The notes: generated from the letters alone by a model not told the origin. A stretch of DNA of 64,000 nucleotides from JBBSAT01 sp044223665 (GCA_044223665.1 JBGALT010000005.1:1-64000); one strand, 5' to 3'; positions 36,475-48,218 are shown, counted from the stretch's first letter. Translations and numbers: made by a program.

Positions 36475-37809
36475 ATGCAGGGATACGGATATCCGCCCTA
36501 CCAGCCGCCGCCGCCCGATCCGGTGCCCTTCGATCCGACCATCCTCTGGTTGATCGTCGCCGCGCTGATCCTGGCGGGCCTGTTCGCGCTCGCGTTCATC
36601 TACTTCATGCGGAACTTCCTCTACATCGCGCGCCCCAACGAGGCGCTCGTGTTCAGCGGAAAGAAGAGCCGCACGGAAGAAGGCGGCGAGCTCGGCTACT
36701 CGATCGTGAAGTCGGGGCACCGCGGCATCCGCCTGCCGTTCCTGCACACGATCAACCGCCTCGACATGACGACGCAGTCGATCGACATCCTCGTCCAGAA
36801 CGCCTACTCGCGCGGCAACATCGCGCTCGAGATCCACGCGATCGCGAACGTGAAGATCCACTCGGACGAGCGCTGGCTCCGCAACGCGGTCGAGCGCTTC
36901 CTCAACCGGTCGCGCAACGAGATCGAGATCGTCGCCAAGCAGACGCTCGAAGGCGCGGTGCGCGAGGTCGTCGCGCAGCTGACGCCGGAGGAGGTCAACC
37001 AAGACCGGCTCAAGTTCGCCGAGAAGCTCATCCACGCTGCCGAGGACGACATGCAGAAGCTCGGCCTGCAGCTCGACGTGCTGAAGATCCAGCACGTCTC
37101 GGACGCGACCGGCTACCTCAACTCGATCGGCCGCCCGGTGATCGCCGCCGCGCTCCGCGACGCCGAGAACGCCGAGAACCAGGCCGGCCAGGAGACGCAG
37201 CAGGCGCAGGCCGACGCGAGCCGGCGCGCCGAGGTCACCCGCGCGAACGCGCAGACCGCGATCCAGAAGAAGCAGAACGAGCTGCGCCAGATCAAGGCCC
37301 AGCTCGAGGGCGACGCGCAGGCCGTCGAGCGCGAGGCCGAGGCCGCCGCGAAGACCGCGCGCGCCCAGGCCGAGCGGGAGCTGCAGGGCTACCGCGCCGT
37401 GCTCGAGCAGAAGCGCCTGATGGCGGAGGTCGTCATCCCCTCGCAGATCCAGCAGCAGGCGCAGGCGATCCTCGCCAAGGGCCAGGCCGCGCCCACGATC
37501 GAGAACGGCGCGGCGCAAGTCGAGGTGCTGCGCGCCCTCAGCGAGGCCTGGGCCTCGATGGGCGCCGATGCGCGCGAGATCTACGTGATCCAGCACCTCG
37601 AGCAGATCGTCGGCGCCGTCGTGACCAACGTCGAAGGGATCGACGTCGGGGAAGTGAACGTGCTCGACCAGGGCGACGGACAGGCGCTCGCGAGCTACGC
37701 GGCGACGTACCCGAAGATCGTCGCCAGCGTGATGAAGTCGTTGAAGGAGTCGACCGGCGTCGACGTGCCCTCGATCCTCGCCGGCAACGCCGCGAAGGGA
37801 GGTGCGTGA
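36475..37809 (+). CDS. flotillin family SPFH protein, first copy
   Basis: A 444-residue membrane scaffold. One N-terminal transmembrane helix (about 24-48) is preceded by a Pro/Tyr-rich tail. The SPFH domain (about 50-210) contains FSGKKSRTEEGGELGYSIVKSG, then TQSIDILVQNAYSRGNIALEI. The region 210-330 is an Ala/Glu-rich coiled coil (AENAENQAGQETQQAQADAS) that mediates oligomerisation. The end resembles other flotillins (TGVDVPSILAG). Expected role: organise membrane microdomains and partner with NfeD. The next gene starts at the last base of this one. Confidence 0.93.
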   Translation: MQGYGYPPYQPPPPDPVPFDPTILWLIVAALILAGLFALAFIYFMRNFLYIARPNEALVFSGKKSRTEEGGELGYSIVKSGHRGIRLPFLHTINRLDMTTQSIDILVQNAYSRGNIALEIHAIANVKIHSDERWLRNAVERFLNRSRNEIEIVAKQTLEGAVREVVAQLTPEEVNQDRLKFAEKLIHAAEDDMQKLGLQLDVLKIQHVSDATGYLNSIGRPVIAAALRDAENAENQAGQETQQAQADASRRAEVTRANAQTAIQKKQNELRQIKAQLEGDAQAVEREAEAAAKTARAQAERELQGYRAVLEQKRLMAEVVIPSQIQQQAQAILAKGQAAPTIENGAAQVEVLRALSEAWASMGADAREIYVIQHLEQIVGAVVTNVEGIDVGEVNVLDQGDGQALASYAATYPKIVASVMKSLKESTGVDVPSILAGNAAKGGA

Positions 37810-39179
37810 TGGGCTCGTTCCTCTTCGCGTGCCTCGTGCTGCTCGTGATCCTCGGCATCGCCGGGCTCGCGGTGCTCGGCGTCATCCGCAACATCCTCTA
37901 CGTCTGCGAGCCGAGCGAAGTGCTCGTCTTCTCCGGCCGCCCGCGCCAGCGAGCCGACGGCAAGACCGTCGGCTATCGATTCGTGAAGGGTGGCCGCGCG
38001 ACGCGCTGGCCGCTGCTCGAGACCGTCGATCGGATGGAGCTCACGAACATGATCATCGAGCTCCAGGTGAAGGGCGCCTACTCGCGCAACGGCATCCCCC
38101 TCACCGTGCACGGTGTCGCCAACATCAAGATCCCCGGCGAGGAGCCGCTCATCGATCAAGCGCTCGAGCGCCTGCTCGGCAAGACGCGCCAGGACATCAT
38201 GGAGATCGCGAGAGAGACGCTGGAGGGAAACCTCCGCGGCGTGCTCGCGGGCCTCACGCCCGAGCAAGTGAACCAGGACAAGGAGGCGTTCGCCTCGCGT
38301 TTGACCGAAGAGGCCGAGCACGACCTCTCTCACCTCGGGCTCGTGCTCGACACGCTGAAGATCCAGAACGTGACCGACGAGTCGGGCTACCTCGACGCGA
38401 TCGGGCGCGTGGCGAGCGCGGCCGTCCGCCGGAGCGCCGTCATCGCCGAGGCGAGCGCCAAGGCGGACGCGGCCGAGCAGAAGTGGCGCAACACGATGAA
38501 CGCCGAGGTGCAGAAGCTCGACGCGATGATCCAGGTCGCCAACGCCGAGAACGCCCGGCGCATCGCCGAGGCGCGCGCGCGCCGCGAGGCCGTCATCGCC
38601 GAGCAACAGGCGGAGGTCCAAGCGCTCATCGCGCAGACGCAGGCCGAAGTGCAGATGCAGGATGCGCGCATCGAGCAGGTGAAGCTCCAGCTCCAGGCCG
38701 ACGTGATCCAGCCTGCCGAGGCCGCGCGACAGCAAGCCGAGCAGAACGCGAAGGCCGCAGCCTCGCAGATCGTCGAGCAGGGCCGCGCGACCGCGAACGT
38801 GCTGAAGAACCTCGCCGCGACCTACCGCGGGAGCGGGACGAGCGCGCGCGACGTGCTGCTCATGCAGAAGCTCGTTCCGATGCTCGATCGCATCACGCAG
38901 TCGATGGGCAACGTGAAGGTCGACCGGCTCACCGTGATCGGCGGCGGAATCGGCGGTGGCGGCGGCAACCTCGCCGGTCAGATCGTGTCGGCCAGCGAGC
39001 AGATCAAGGCCGCGACGGGCATCGACGTACCGCAGATGGTGAAGGACCGCTTCGGCGCGCCGCCGAGCGCGCCGTCCGGGCCGCCGGTGCAGCCTGCACC
39101 GCGGCCGGCGGGCGCCGCACCGCAGCCCCGTCCGCTCTCGCAGCCGCCGCCGGGACGACTGCCGCCCGGCGTGCGCTGA
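37809..39179 (+). CDS. flotillin family SPFH protein, second copy
   Basis: A 456-residue paralogue of the preceding gene. The start ATG at 37809 overlaps the previous stop (TGATG), with GGAGGT just before. It has an N-terminal helix (3-27), an SPFH domain with FSGRPRQRADGKTVGYRFVKGG, the long coiled coil (AEQKWRNTMNAEVQKLDAMI), a Gly-rich VIGGGIGGGGGN turn, then TGIDVPQMVKD near the end and an additional Pro-rich tail of 40 residues. The two flotillins are likely to form mixed oligomers. A hairpin at 39201-39227 may end the operon. Confidence 0.93.
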   Translation: MGSFLFACLVLLVILGIAGLAVLGVIRNILYVCEPSEVLVFSGRPRQRADGKTVGYRFVKGGRATRWPLLETVDRMELTNMIIELQVKGAYSRNGIPLTVHGVANIKIPGEEPLIDQALERLLGKTRQDIMEIARETLEGNLRGVLAGLTPEQVNQDKEAFASRLTEEAEHDLSHLGLVLDTLKIQNVTDESGYLDAIGRVASAAVRRSAVIAEASAKADAAEQKWRNTMNAEVQKLDAMIQVANAENARRIAEARARREAVIAEQQAEVQALIAQTQAEVQMQDARIEQVKLQLQADVIQPAEAARQQAEQNAKAAASQIVEQGRATANVLKNLAATYRGSGTSARDVLLMQKLVPMLDRITQSMGNVKVDRLTVIGGGIGGGGGNLAGQIVSASEQIKAATGIDVPQMVKDRFGAPPSAPSGPPVQPAPRPAGAAPQPRPLSQPPPGRLPPGVR

Positions 39180-39200
39180 CCGCGGAGCCACACCGCTCGT

Positions 39201-39227
39201 CGCCGGCGCGTGGAGCCCGCGCCGGCG
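39201..39227 (+). terminator. hairpin after the flotillin operon
   Basis: CGCCGGCGCG (39201-39210) pairs perfectly with CGCGCCGGCG (39218-39227) across a seven-base loop, 21 bases after the second flotillin stop. No U-tract follows. Likely a Rho-assisted or attenuating terminator. Confidence 0.5.
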
Positions 39228-39393
39228 TCGGCGAGTGGGGCTGCTCTGCCCTGTTCGGGCCCGTGTGAGGCCCGGCTCTGCAGTCATGCTGGGTCCTGTA
39301 CGCGCTGGCTGTATGGGCGCGACGAGTCCTCGCCATTTCAGCGCCGTTTCACTTGGGACCGGCCTGGGAGTCGAGTAGCTTTTCTCGATTGCC

Positions 39394-40350
39394 GTGACCA
39401 CGCCGGTACCCTCCGCTCCGGTCGGTCCTCTGCTCCGCGCTCTGCTCGAGGCGCTGGAGAGCGTCGTCTCGCGCGACCAGACGAAGTTCCTGCTCCGCAA
39501 CGCGCTGCTCCTCGGCAAGCTCGAGCGCGTTCCCGAGCAGCCGGAGGCCTTCGCGCGCTTCGTGTACGGCCCGCTGACGCAGTCCTTGCGGACCGCCGGC
39601 GACGGCGTGGCCGAGCTCGTGGTCGAGCAGCTCGGGCACGTGGTGCGGCTCGTCTCGGCGCACCGGGAGCGCCAGGCGACGGGCACCGGCGACGACGCCG
39701 ACGAGCTCTCGGGGGAGCGCGAGACGCTTCCGCCACCCGACCCCAAGTCGAGCGGCCCGCGCCGCACGGATCTCGCGACCGCGCTGCGCGAGAACGACGA
39801 CGTCCCGCTGATCGCGCCGGTCCTCTTTCCGGGCCGGGGCGCGAACGACAGCGGCACGCTGCCCAAGCGCGCCATCGCGCGCGTCACGAGCCCGGCCCTG
39901 CCCGCACGGAGCTCGCAGCCGAGCCAGGCACGCTCGTCGCGACCGAGCTACGAAGAAGTCCGCGCCTCGAGCTCGGGCGCGCGCGCGATCGCGACCGACG
40001 TCGTCGTCGTCTCCCTCGACCCCAAGCTCGTGATCGACGTCGAGACGCGGATGGCGGGCAAGAGCCGCGTGCGCTCGGCGGTGACGATCGAGGAGCTCCG
40101 CCACGCCCTCGCGCGCGCGGCGAGCCAGCGCGTCGCGATCGTGCTCGACACCGGCGTTCCCTCGATCGACGTCGCGACCTTCGCGCGCCTCGCCGGCGAG
40201 CTCCCCGCGCTCGCGCACGTGATCCTGTGGGGGACCGACGAGCGGCAGCGCCTGCGCCTGGCGAGCCTGTTTCCGCAAGCACGCACCTGGGTCGCGAGCG
40301 GCGCCGCCGAGTCCCCCGCCGATCTGCTCCTCGCCGCCGACGGCCGCTGA
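39394..40350 (+). CDS. hypothetical protein with receiver-like C-terminal domain
   Basis: A 318-residue soluble protein starting with GTG. The N-terminal 90 residues are helical (LLRALLEALESVVSRDQTKFLLRNALL). A variable Ser/Arg-rich linker of about 90 residues follows. The C-terminal 120 residues alternate strand and helix, with DVVVVSLDPKLVIDVETRM and RVAIVLDTGVPSIDVATFARL, which resembles a response-regulator receiver fold; the Asp in VLDTG would be at the phospho-acceptor position, but I cannot confirm it. It follows the flotillin operon by 214 bases with its own promoter region. Confidence 0.7.
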   Translation: MTTPVPSAPVGPLLRALLEALESVVSRDQTKFLLRNALLLGKLERVPEQPEAFARFVYGPLTQSLRTAGDGVAELVVEQLGHVVRLVSAHRERQATGTGDDADELSGERETLPPPDPKSSGPRRTDLATALRENDDVPLIAPVLFPGRGANDSGTLPKRAIARVTSPALPARSSQPSQARSSRPSYEEVRASSSGARAIATDVVVVSLDPKLVIDVETRMAGKSRVRSAVTIEELRHALARAASQRVAIVLDTGVPSIDVATFARLAGELPALAHVILWGTDERQRLRLASLFPQARTWVASGAAESPADLLLAADGR

Positions 40351-40470
40351 CCCGGTCGGGGTCGCCGATCGAGCGCCCTTTACTCGTTGACTGCTCGAGA
40401 GGCCCGGGCGCTGTGTTTTTGTCGCGGAGGATCTCGCCTGTTTTCTCGGCGACTTCACAGGTCCGTTTAC

Positions 40471-40539
40471 AAGATTCGACGTCGCTACATCTTGACGCAG
40501 CGCATTTCGTAAAGAATCTTCGGGGTCATGACGCAGCGC
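40471..40539 (+). promoter_or_regulatory. paired repeats in the aceB upstream region
   Basis: TGACGCAGCGC occurs twice as a direct repeat (40493-40503 and 40529-40539), 36 bases apart. Around the first copy an inverted pair, AAGATTC (40471-40477) and GAATCTT (40514-40520), brackets the segment. The region 40351-40577 is less GC-rich than its surroundings and has no other gene. These could be binding sites for a regulator of the glyoxylate genes. Confidence 0.45.
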
Positions 40540-40577
40540 GATGAAGGCGTGCGCGAGGCGGGAGCGGGGGTGGGCCG

Positions 40578-40581
<4 letters not shown>
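40528..40581 (+). CDS. possible 17-codon leader ORF overlapping aceB
   Basis: ATG at 40528 opens a 17-codon frame (MTQRDEGVREAGAGVGR) that stops with TGA overlapping the malate synthase ATG (ATGA). It could be a leader peptide coupling translation to aceB, or the displaced N-terminus of malate synthase if a base is missing. No clear ribosome site is present, so confidence is low. Confidence 0.25.
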
Positions 40582-42149
<1,568 letters not shown>

Positions 42150-42175
42150 TCGTTCGTTCGCGAAGGCTCTCGCAT

Positions 42176-42195
42176 CGATCGCGCTAGGGCGATCG
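42176..42195. promoter_or_regulatory. inverted repeat between aceB and aceA
   Basis: CGATCGC-GCTAGG-GCGATCG is a perfect 7-bp dyad with a six-base centre, 26 bases after the aceB stop and 50 bases before the aceA start. It may be an operator for aceA or an attenuating hairpin in a common transcript. Confidence 0.45.
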
Positions 42196-42245
42196 AGCGG
42201 CATCGTTTTGTCTCGTTCCGAACCCTTTCACGAAGGAAACGCCCC

Positions 42246-43520
<1,275 letters not shown>

Positions 43521-43544
43521 TCCCGGTGTGATCGCGGAAGGAAG

Positions 43545-43580
43545 GGGCGGGCCCGAGAGGGCTCGCCCTTTTCGCTTTTC
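43545..43580 (+). terminator. Rho-independent terminator after aceA
   Basis: A 10-bp stem (GGGCGGGCCC / GGGCTCGCCC, with one G-U pair), a GAGA tetraloop and TTTTCGCTTTT after it, 24 bases downstream of the aceA stop. Confidence 0.9.
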
Positions 43581-43778
43581 GGATTCGTTTCCGCTGGATC
43601 CGTCCGCTCTCGGCACCGATGCACCGATTCGCGAGCGATTTTCGTTGACGGGCTAGAACATTTTCCTTCGACCCGCGTCAGGGAAGGCGCCATACCTCGC
43701 CGCCGTAGACGGGAGCTCGGCGCCCGCATCCGGGCCGAATGGCCTCGCTACGCGCACGCAACGCACACGGACAAGCAC

Positions 43779-45074
43779 ATGGATAGACTCATCTCGACTC
43801 GCACTTCGCTCGTATCCCTCGGTCTCGGCCTCGTCGTCTCGCTCAGCGGCTGCCCGAGCCCCACGGTCCCGGCGACCCGTGACACCGGCATGACCGGCAA
43901 CGACGCTGGCATGGGCGGCAACGACTCCGGCATGAGCGGCCACGACTCCGGCACGACCGGCAACGACACCGGCACGACCGGCAACGACACCGGCACGACC
44001 GGCGACGACGCGGGCACCACCGGCGACGACGCGGGCACCACCGGCAACGACGCCGGCACCACCGGCAACGACGCCGCCACGACGACGCCCGACAGCGGCA
44101 GCATGACGGCGACCTGGGACGTCTGCGCCGAGGCCGTGGTCTTCGGCCAGGACGGCGAGGGATGCTCGTTCACGGGGTCGTGCACGGAGTGCGTGCTGAC
44201 GCCGGCTCCCCGCATCGCGCTCTGCATGGCGGGTCGGCTGCGCGTGCAGCCGGCGGGCGCGGGCGCCTGCGGCGGCGGCCACGACGCGGGCACGTCGGCC
44301 TTCCCGGACACGGGCGTCGCGCCGCGTGACGCGGGCATGGGCAGCGACAGCGGCGCGTGCAGCCCCGTCAGCTTCGATCCCCCGACGGCGGCGGCTTGCT
44401 CGCAGTCGGTGGTGAACTGCATCCAGGGCGGCGGCAACGTCGGCACCTGCGTGTCGGCGGAGCCGGCGTGCTTGAGCTGCGCCCAGCAGGACATCCAGGC
44501 CTGCGCGACGACGACGGGCGGCTGCGACGACGAGGCCGGCCTCGCGCTCTGCTGCTTCCAGGCGAACTGCCCGGATCAGAGCTGCACGACGACGACCTGC
44601 GCGACGCCGTGGAACAACTACGTCTCGTGCGTGCAGAACTCGCCGTGCGCGCTCGGCGACGTCTGCTTCCCGGCCGCGCCGACGTGCCCGGCCCGCATCT
44701 GGACGGCGCCGACCGCCGTGAGCTGCACGGCCGCGACGCTCACCTGCGTCAACGCCGCGACGACCGGCGCGATGGTGACCGCCTGCCTCGACGCGGACAC
44801 GACCGCGCCTGCGGGCACCTGCAGCACCTGCTTCAACGACGGCCTCATCTCGTGCGTGACCGACGACAACCGGTGCACGCAGAATTTGGGCGACGTGGTG
44901 TGCTGCCTCGACAACGCCTGCCCCGCCGGCTCCCCCGCGACCTGCCAGGACACGGCGCTCGGTACGGGCGGTGCGTGTGCGACCCTCTGGAACGGGTTCT
45001 TCAGCTGCGTGAACACGGAGCTCGGCGACCCCGCGCTGAATTGCGACTCGCACCTCGCGGTCTGCTTCCCCTGA
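43779..45074 (+). CDS. Cys-rich lipoprotein with Gly-Asn-Asp-Thr repeats
   Basis: A 431-residue surface lipoprotein with lipobox SLSGC. Residues 36-100 consist of about ten short units of the form GNDTGTT or GDDAGTT, coded by 21-bp repeats. The C-terminal 300 residues hold many Cys in a CxxC/CC pattern (ALCCFQANC, CVQNSPC, VVCCLDNAC), three repeats of a module of about 90 residues. Function unknown. Sequence of this sort is common in Polyangia outer-membrane lipoproteins. A terminator lies 27 bases downstream. Confidence 0.82.
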   Translation: MDRLISTRTSLVSLGLGLVVSLSGCPSPTVPATRDTGMTGNDAGMGGNDSGMSGHDSGTTGNDTGTTGNDTGTTGDDAGTTGDDAGTTGNDAGTTGNDAATTTPDSGSMTATWDVCAEAVVFGQDGEGCSFTGSCTECVLTPAPRIALCMAGRLRVQPAGAGACGGGHDAGTSAFPDTGVAPRDAGMGSDSGACSPVSFDPPTAAACSQSVVNCIQGGGNVGTCVSAEPACLSCAQQDIQACATTTGGCDDEAGLALCCFQANCPDQSCTTTTCATPWNNYVSCVQNSPCALGDVCFPAAPTCPARIWTAPTAVSCTAATLTCVNAATTGAMVTACLDADTTAPAGTCSTCFNDGLISCVTDDNRCTQNLGDVVCCLDNACPAGSPATCQDTALGTGGACATLWNGFFSCVNTELGDPALNCDSHLAVCFP

Positions 45075-45101
45075 AGTAGGCGAGCGTCCTCACGGCAGAA
45101 G

Positions 45102-45137
45102 CGGCGCGCTCGGTCTCCGGGCGCGCCGTTTCGCTTT
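45102..45137 (+). terminator. Rho-independent terminator
   Basis: CGGCGCGC (45102-45109) pairs with GCGCGCCG (45121-45128), followed by TTTCGCTTT. It ends the Cys-rich lipoprotein gene; the convergent SGNH hydrolase gene ends just beyond. Confidence 0.8.
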
Positions 45138-45147
45138 CCGTCCCGGC

Positions 45148-45945
45148 TCAGCGATCGGCGAGCGAGCGCCGCACGGTCTCGAACGCGCCGGGCGGGACCT
45201 CCCAGGGCCGGTAGGTGATGGCAGCCGGGTCGACGCCGGCGATCGATGTGGCGAGCGTCGCCGCCGCGACGAAGGTGCCGAGCTCGCTCGGGTGCGAGCC
45301 ATCGCTCGAGTACAGGTCCTGCTCGGGGAGGATCGTGGCGATGCGGCGCAAGGTCGGTCCGACCGGCGCGATGGAGGCGCCCGTGCGCGCCGCGATGTCG
45401 GCGTACGTGCGGTCGATGCGGGCCTGCATGTCCTCGGGGCCCGCCGCTTCGCCCAGGCGATAGACGCGGTGGCCACTGCGGCGCGCCCACGTCTCGTAGA
45501 GCACCGCGCGCGCGCCGGACCGCTCGATGAGATCCGAGAAGCGCGTGGCCGCCTCCGTCATGCGCGCGCGGTCGCGGTCGCGAAGCGGCGCGAGGCTGTG
45601 GCCCTGGAGCACGACGTGCGTGTAGTGACCGCGGCCCAGGCGCCGGCGCGCGATCCCGGCGCGCCAGTGACGCCAGAGATCCCACCCCGAGTGCGTGACC
45701 TCCTGCGTGTGCACGACGGTGCCCGGCTCGGCCGACTCGATGACGCGCCGCACGAGGTGACGAAGCTGGTGGAAGTGGGTGTAGCTGTTGCCGATGAAGA
45801 GGATGCGCAGGACGCGCGGTGCGCTCGGGCTCGCGTCCCCCGAGACCTCGGGGGCGATGGCTCCGACCGACCGCTGGGCACGCGTCGGCGTCGCCCCGAG
45901 GGCGAGCAGAGCGATGGCGAGCCCCACGGCGAGCCTCGAGCGCAC
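45148..45945 (-). CDS. SGNH/GDSL-type hydrolase, exported
   Basis: A 265-residue protein with signal peptide (cleavage near TRAQ). RILFIGNSYTHFHQL carries the block I catalytic Ser in a GNS context, and YSSDGSHPSELGTF near the C-terminus has the Asp-x-x-His pair (SDGSHPS). A middle motif VLQGHS corresponds to block III. It is likely an esterase or deacylase acting in the periplasm. The GTG start at 45945 is five bases after TACGAT, with no ribosome site. It is followed upstream by the permease gene on the same strand (43 bases). Confidence 0.83.
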   Translation of the reverse strand: MRSRLAVGLAIALLALGATPTRAQRSVGAIAPEVSGDASPSAPRVLRILFIGNSYTHFHQLRHLVRRVIESAEPGTVVHTQEVTHSGWDLWRHWRAGIARRRLGRGHYTHVVLQGHSLAPLRDRDRARMTEAATRFSDLIERSGARAVLYETWARRSGHRVYRLGEAAGPEDMQARIDRTYADIAARTGASIAPVGPTLRRIATILPEQDLYSSDGSHPSELGTFVAAATLATSIAGVDPAAITYRPWEVPPGAFETVRRSLADR

Positions 45946-45988
45946 GCCTCATCGTAAGGGGGAGCGACGCCGCCGGGAAAGATGTGTG

Positions 45989-47152
45989 TCAGAGAGGGGC
46001 AGCTGGGGCGTCCGTGCCGCTCATCTCGACGGCGACCGCGGCAGCCCGCTCCGCTTCCAGGGCCTCGGTGCGGCGTAGATAGGCATCCTCCCGCGCGACC
46101 TCGACGGCCTTGTCTGCGGCGGCGGGCGGTGGCTCGCCGGGCAGCTCGAGCCGGAGCTCCTCGACGAGCATGCGGATGCCCGCCGCCACCGGCAGCGCGA
46201 GCAGCGCGCCGACGATGCCGAGGAGCGTCCCGCCCGCGAGCAGCGCGACGAGCACGACCGACGAGGGAAGGCGCAGCGTGGTCCCGTAGACGCGCGGGAC
46301 GATCACGCGGCTCTCGATCTCCGAGTAGATGCACATCGCGGCGACCACGGTCGCGATCGCGCCCGGGCCGGCGCTCGCCGCGCCGATCGCCGCCGGCAAG
46401 ATCGCGAAGAGAACCCCCACGTAGGGCAGCACGTCGGAGAGCCCGGCGAGCACGGCCATGGGGAGCGGGCTCTCGACGCCGACGAGCGTCAGGAGCACGA
46501 ACGTGAAGGCCATCAAGAGCGCCGACGTGATGAGCTGCCCGCGCACGAAGCCGCCGACGATGAGCTCGAGCTCCCCCGCGATCTTGGCCGCGCGGAGGTG
46601 ATGGCGCCGCGGTACGAGCGCGAACACCATGCCCCGCAGTCGATCCCGATCGAGCAGGAAGTAGAGCGCCAGGACGACCGCGCTGATCACGTACGCGAGC
46701 ACCTCGAGGGCGCGCGTCGAGAGGTCGAGGGCGGCATCGGCCGACGCGCCGAGGAGCGAGGCGTAGCGAACGGTCCGCACCCAGCGCGCGAGCGGCGCGG
46801 TGAGCGGCCAGCCGCCCAGCGTGCGGGCCAGGCGCGCGCGCATCTCGGGCTCGCTCTCCGCGAGCGCCTGCAGCTGGTCGACGAGCGCCGGCATCGTGAG
46901 CAGGAGCACGAGCGCGACGATGCCGGCGAGCACGGCGAACACCACGCCGATCGAGAGCCCGCGCCCGAGCCCGGCCCTCTCGAGGCGCGCCACGATCGGG
47001 CTCAGCGTCCCGGCGAGGATCGCGGCGGCCACGAGGACCAGGAGCACCGGGAAGAGATGGGCCAGGAGCCACGCCAGCCCGAGACCGGCGGCGGCGAAGA
47101 GCATCGTGCGTGGCGAGATGGCCACGACGTGCTCGACCTTGGAGGTCTGCAT
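45989..47152 (-). CDS. AI-2E family transporter (PerM-like)
   Basis: A 387-residue integral membrane protein. Hydrophobic helices at about 12-50, 60-85, 150-180, 210-270, 280-340 match the AI-2E/PerM design, and the family core VLPYVGVLFAILPAAIGA is present. The soluble tail (350-387) is Glu/Ala-rich. Relatives export autoinducer-2 or act as Na+/H+ antiporters, so substrate cannot be assigned. It lies downstream of dus on the same strand. Confidence 0.87.
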   Translation of the reverse strand: MQTSKVEHVVAISPRTMLFAAAGLGLAWLLAHLFPVLLVLVAAAILAGTLSPIVARLERAGLGRGLSIGVVFAVLAGIVALVLLLTMPALVDQLQALAESEPEMRARLARTLGGWPLTAPLARWVRTVRYASLLGASADAALDLSTRALEVLAYVISAVVLALYFLLDRDRLRGMVFALVPRRHHLRAAKIAGELELIVGGFVRGQLITSALLMAFTFVLLTLVGVESPLPMAVLAGLSDVLPYVGVLFAILPAAIGAASAGPGAIATVVAAMCIYSEIESRVIVPRVYGTTLRLPSSVVLVALLAGGTLLGIVGALLALPVAAGIRMLVEELRLELPGEPPPAAADKAVEVAREDAYLRRTEALEAERAAAVAVEMSGTDAPAAPL

Positions 47153-47189
47153 GCCGGAGGCCCCAGCAACGCCGGTACCAACGAAGGCG

Positions 47190-48218
47190 CTACGCGGCCG
47201 CGGCGCGGCGCTCGAGGACGCGGTCGAAGATGGCGTGCACGGCGTCGAGCGGATCGGTCGTGTTCAGCTCGCGGCGCAGCGCGGCGCTGCCCGGCAGGCC
47301 CTTGAGGTAGCCCGGGTAGTAGCGGCGCATGGCGCGGACGGCGCGCAGCGCGCCGCGCTCCTCGACGGCCGCCGCGAGGTGCTCGCGACAGAGCGCGATG
47401 CGCTCGTCCACCGTCGGCTCCGGCAGCACCTCGCCACGCTCGATCTTCGCGCGCGCCTCGCGGAACACCCACGGGTGCTCGATCGCGTAGCGGCCGATCA
47501 TGACGCCGTGGCAGCCGGTCTCTTCGAGCGCGCGCCGCGCATCGTCGCCGCTGCGGACGTCGCCGTTGACGATGACCGGCACCTTCACGATCTCGCGCAC
47601 GCGCGCCGCCCAGCTCCAGTCGGCGCTGCCCGTGTGGCCCATCTGCGCCGTGCGGCAGTGGAGCGTGATCGCGCGGACGCCGGCGTCCTCGAGGCGGCGC
47701 GCGAGATCCAGGATGGGCATCTTCCCTTCGCCGCGGGCGAGCTCGTCGCCCCAGCCGATGCGCGTCTTGACGGTGACGGGGAGCGAGACGCGCTCGACCA
47801 CCATCTTCGCCATCGCGACCATCGCGTCGGGCTCGCGCAGCCACCCGGCGCCGGCGCCGCGGCGCGCGATCTTCGGCACCCAGCAGCCGCAGTTCACGTC
47901 GATGAAGGCCGGTCCCGAGCGCTCGGCGACCTCGGCCGCCTCGGCGAGCCGGTCGGCATCGGAGCCGTAGATCTGGATGGCGGTCGGCTGATCGCTCGGG
48001 GCGAGGTGGATCTTGTGCGCCGCCATCTTGCAGCCGCGGAGCAAGCCCTCGACGTTGACGAACTCGGTGACGCAGAGCTCGGCCCCGCGGTCGCGACAGA
48101 TCTTGCGGAAGACGGCGTCCGTCACGTCCTCCATGGGCGCGAGGATCACCGGCCGGCGGCGGAGCGCCGCATCGAGGTCGAAGCTTCCGAGCGCGCGCGT
48201 GGCCGGATCGAACGTCAT
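47190..48218 (-). CDS. tRNA-dihydrouridine synthase
   Basis: A 342-residue flavoenzyme that reduces uridines in tRNA to dihydrouridine. The TIM-barrel shows PVILAPMEDVTDAVFR (FMN site), FIDVNCGCWVPK with the catalytic Cys, VTVKTRIGW, AITLHCRTAQMGHTG and VIVNGDVRSGDDA, GVMIGRYAIEHPWVF. ATG 48218 is chosen; an extension to 48269 lies in the adjacent terminator region. A subfamily (A, B or C) is not certain. The Rho-independent terminator just before it belongs to the upstream gene. Confidence 0.93.
   Translation of the reverse strand: MTFDPATRALGSFDLDAALRRRPVILAPMEDVTDAVFRKICRDRGAELCVTEFVNVEGLLRGCKMAAHKIHLAPSDQPTAIQIYGSDADRLAEAAEVAERSGPAFIDVNCGCWVPKIARRGAGAGWLREPDAMVAMAKMVVERVSLPVTVKTRIGWGDELARGEGKMPILDLARRLEDAGVRAITLHCRTAQMGHTGSADWSWAARVREIVKVPVIVNGDVRSGDDARRALEETGCHGVMIGRYAIEHPWVFREARAKIERGEVLPEPTVDERIALCREHLAAAVEERGALRAVRAMRRYYPGYLKGLPGSAALRRELNTTDPLDAVHAIFDRVLERRAAAA

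Noticed and set aside
40450..40520. A sigma-70 promoter before aceB with TTGACG or TTTACA as -35.
   Set aside because: No -10 hexamer stands at a normal 16-18 base distance, so I do not annotate a promoter.
43875..44100. Repeats considered as a CRISPR array.
   Set aside because: They are in-frame codon repeats within a lipoprotein gene.
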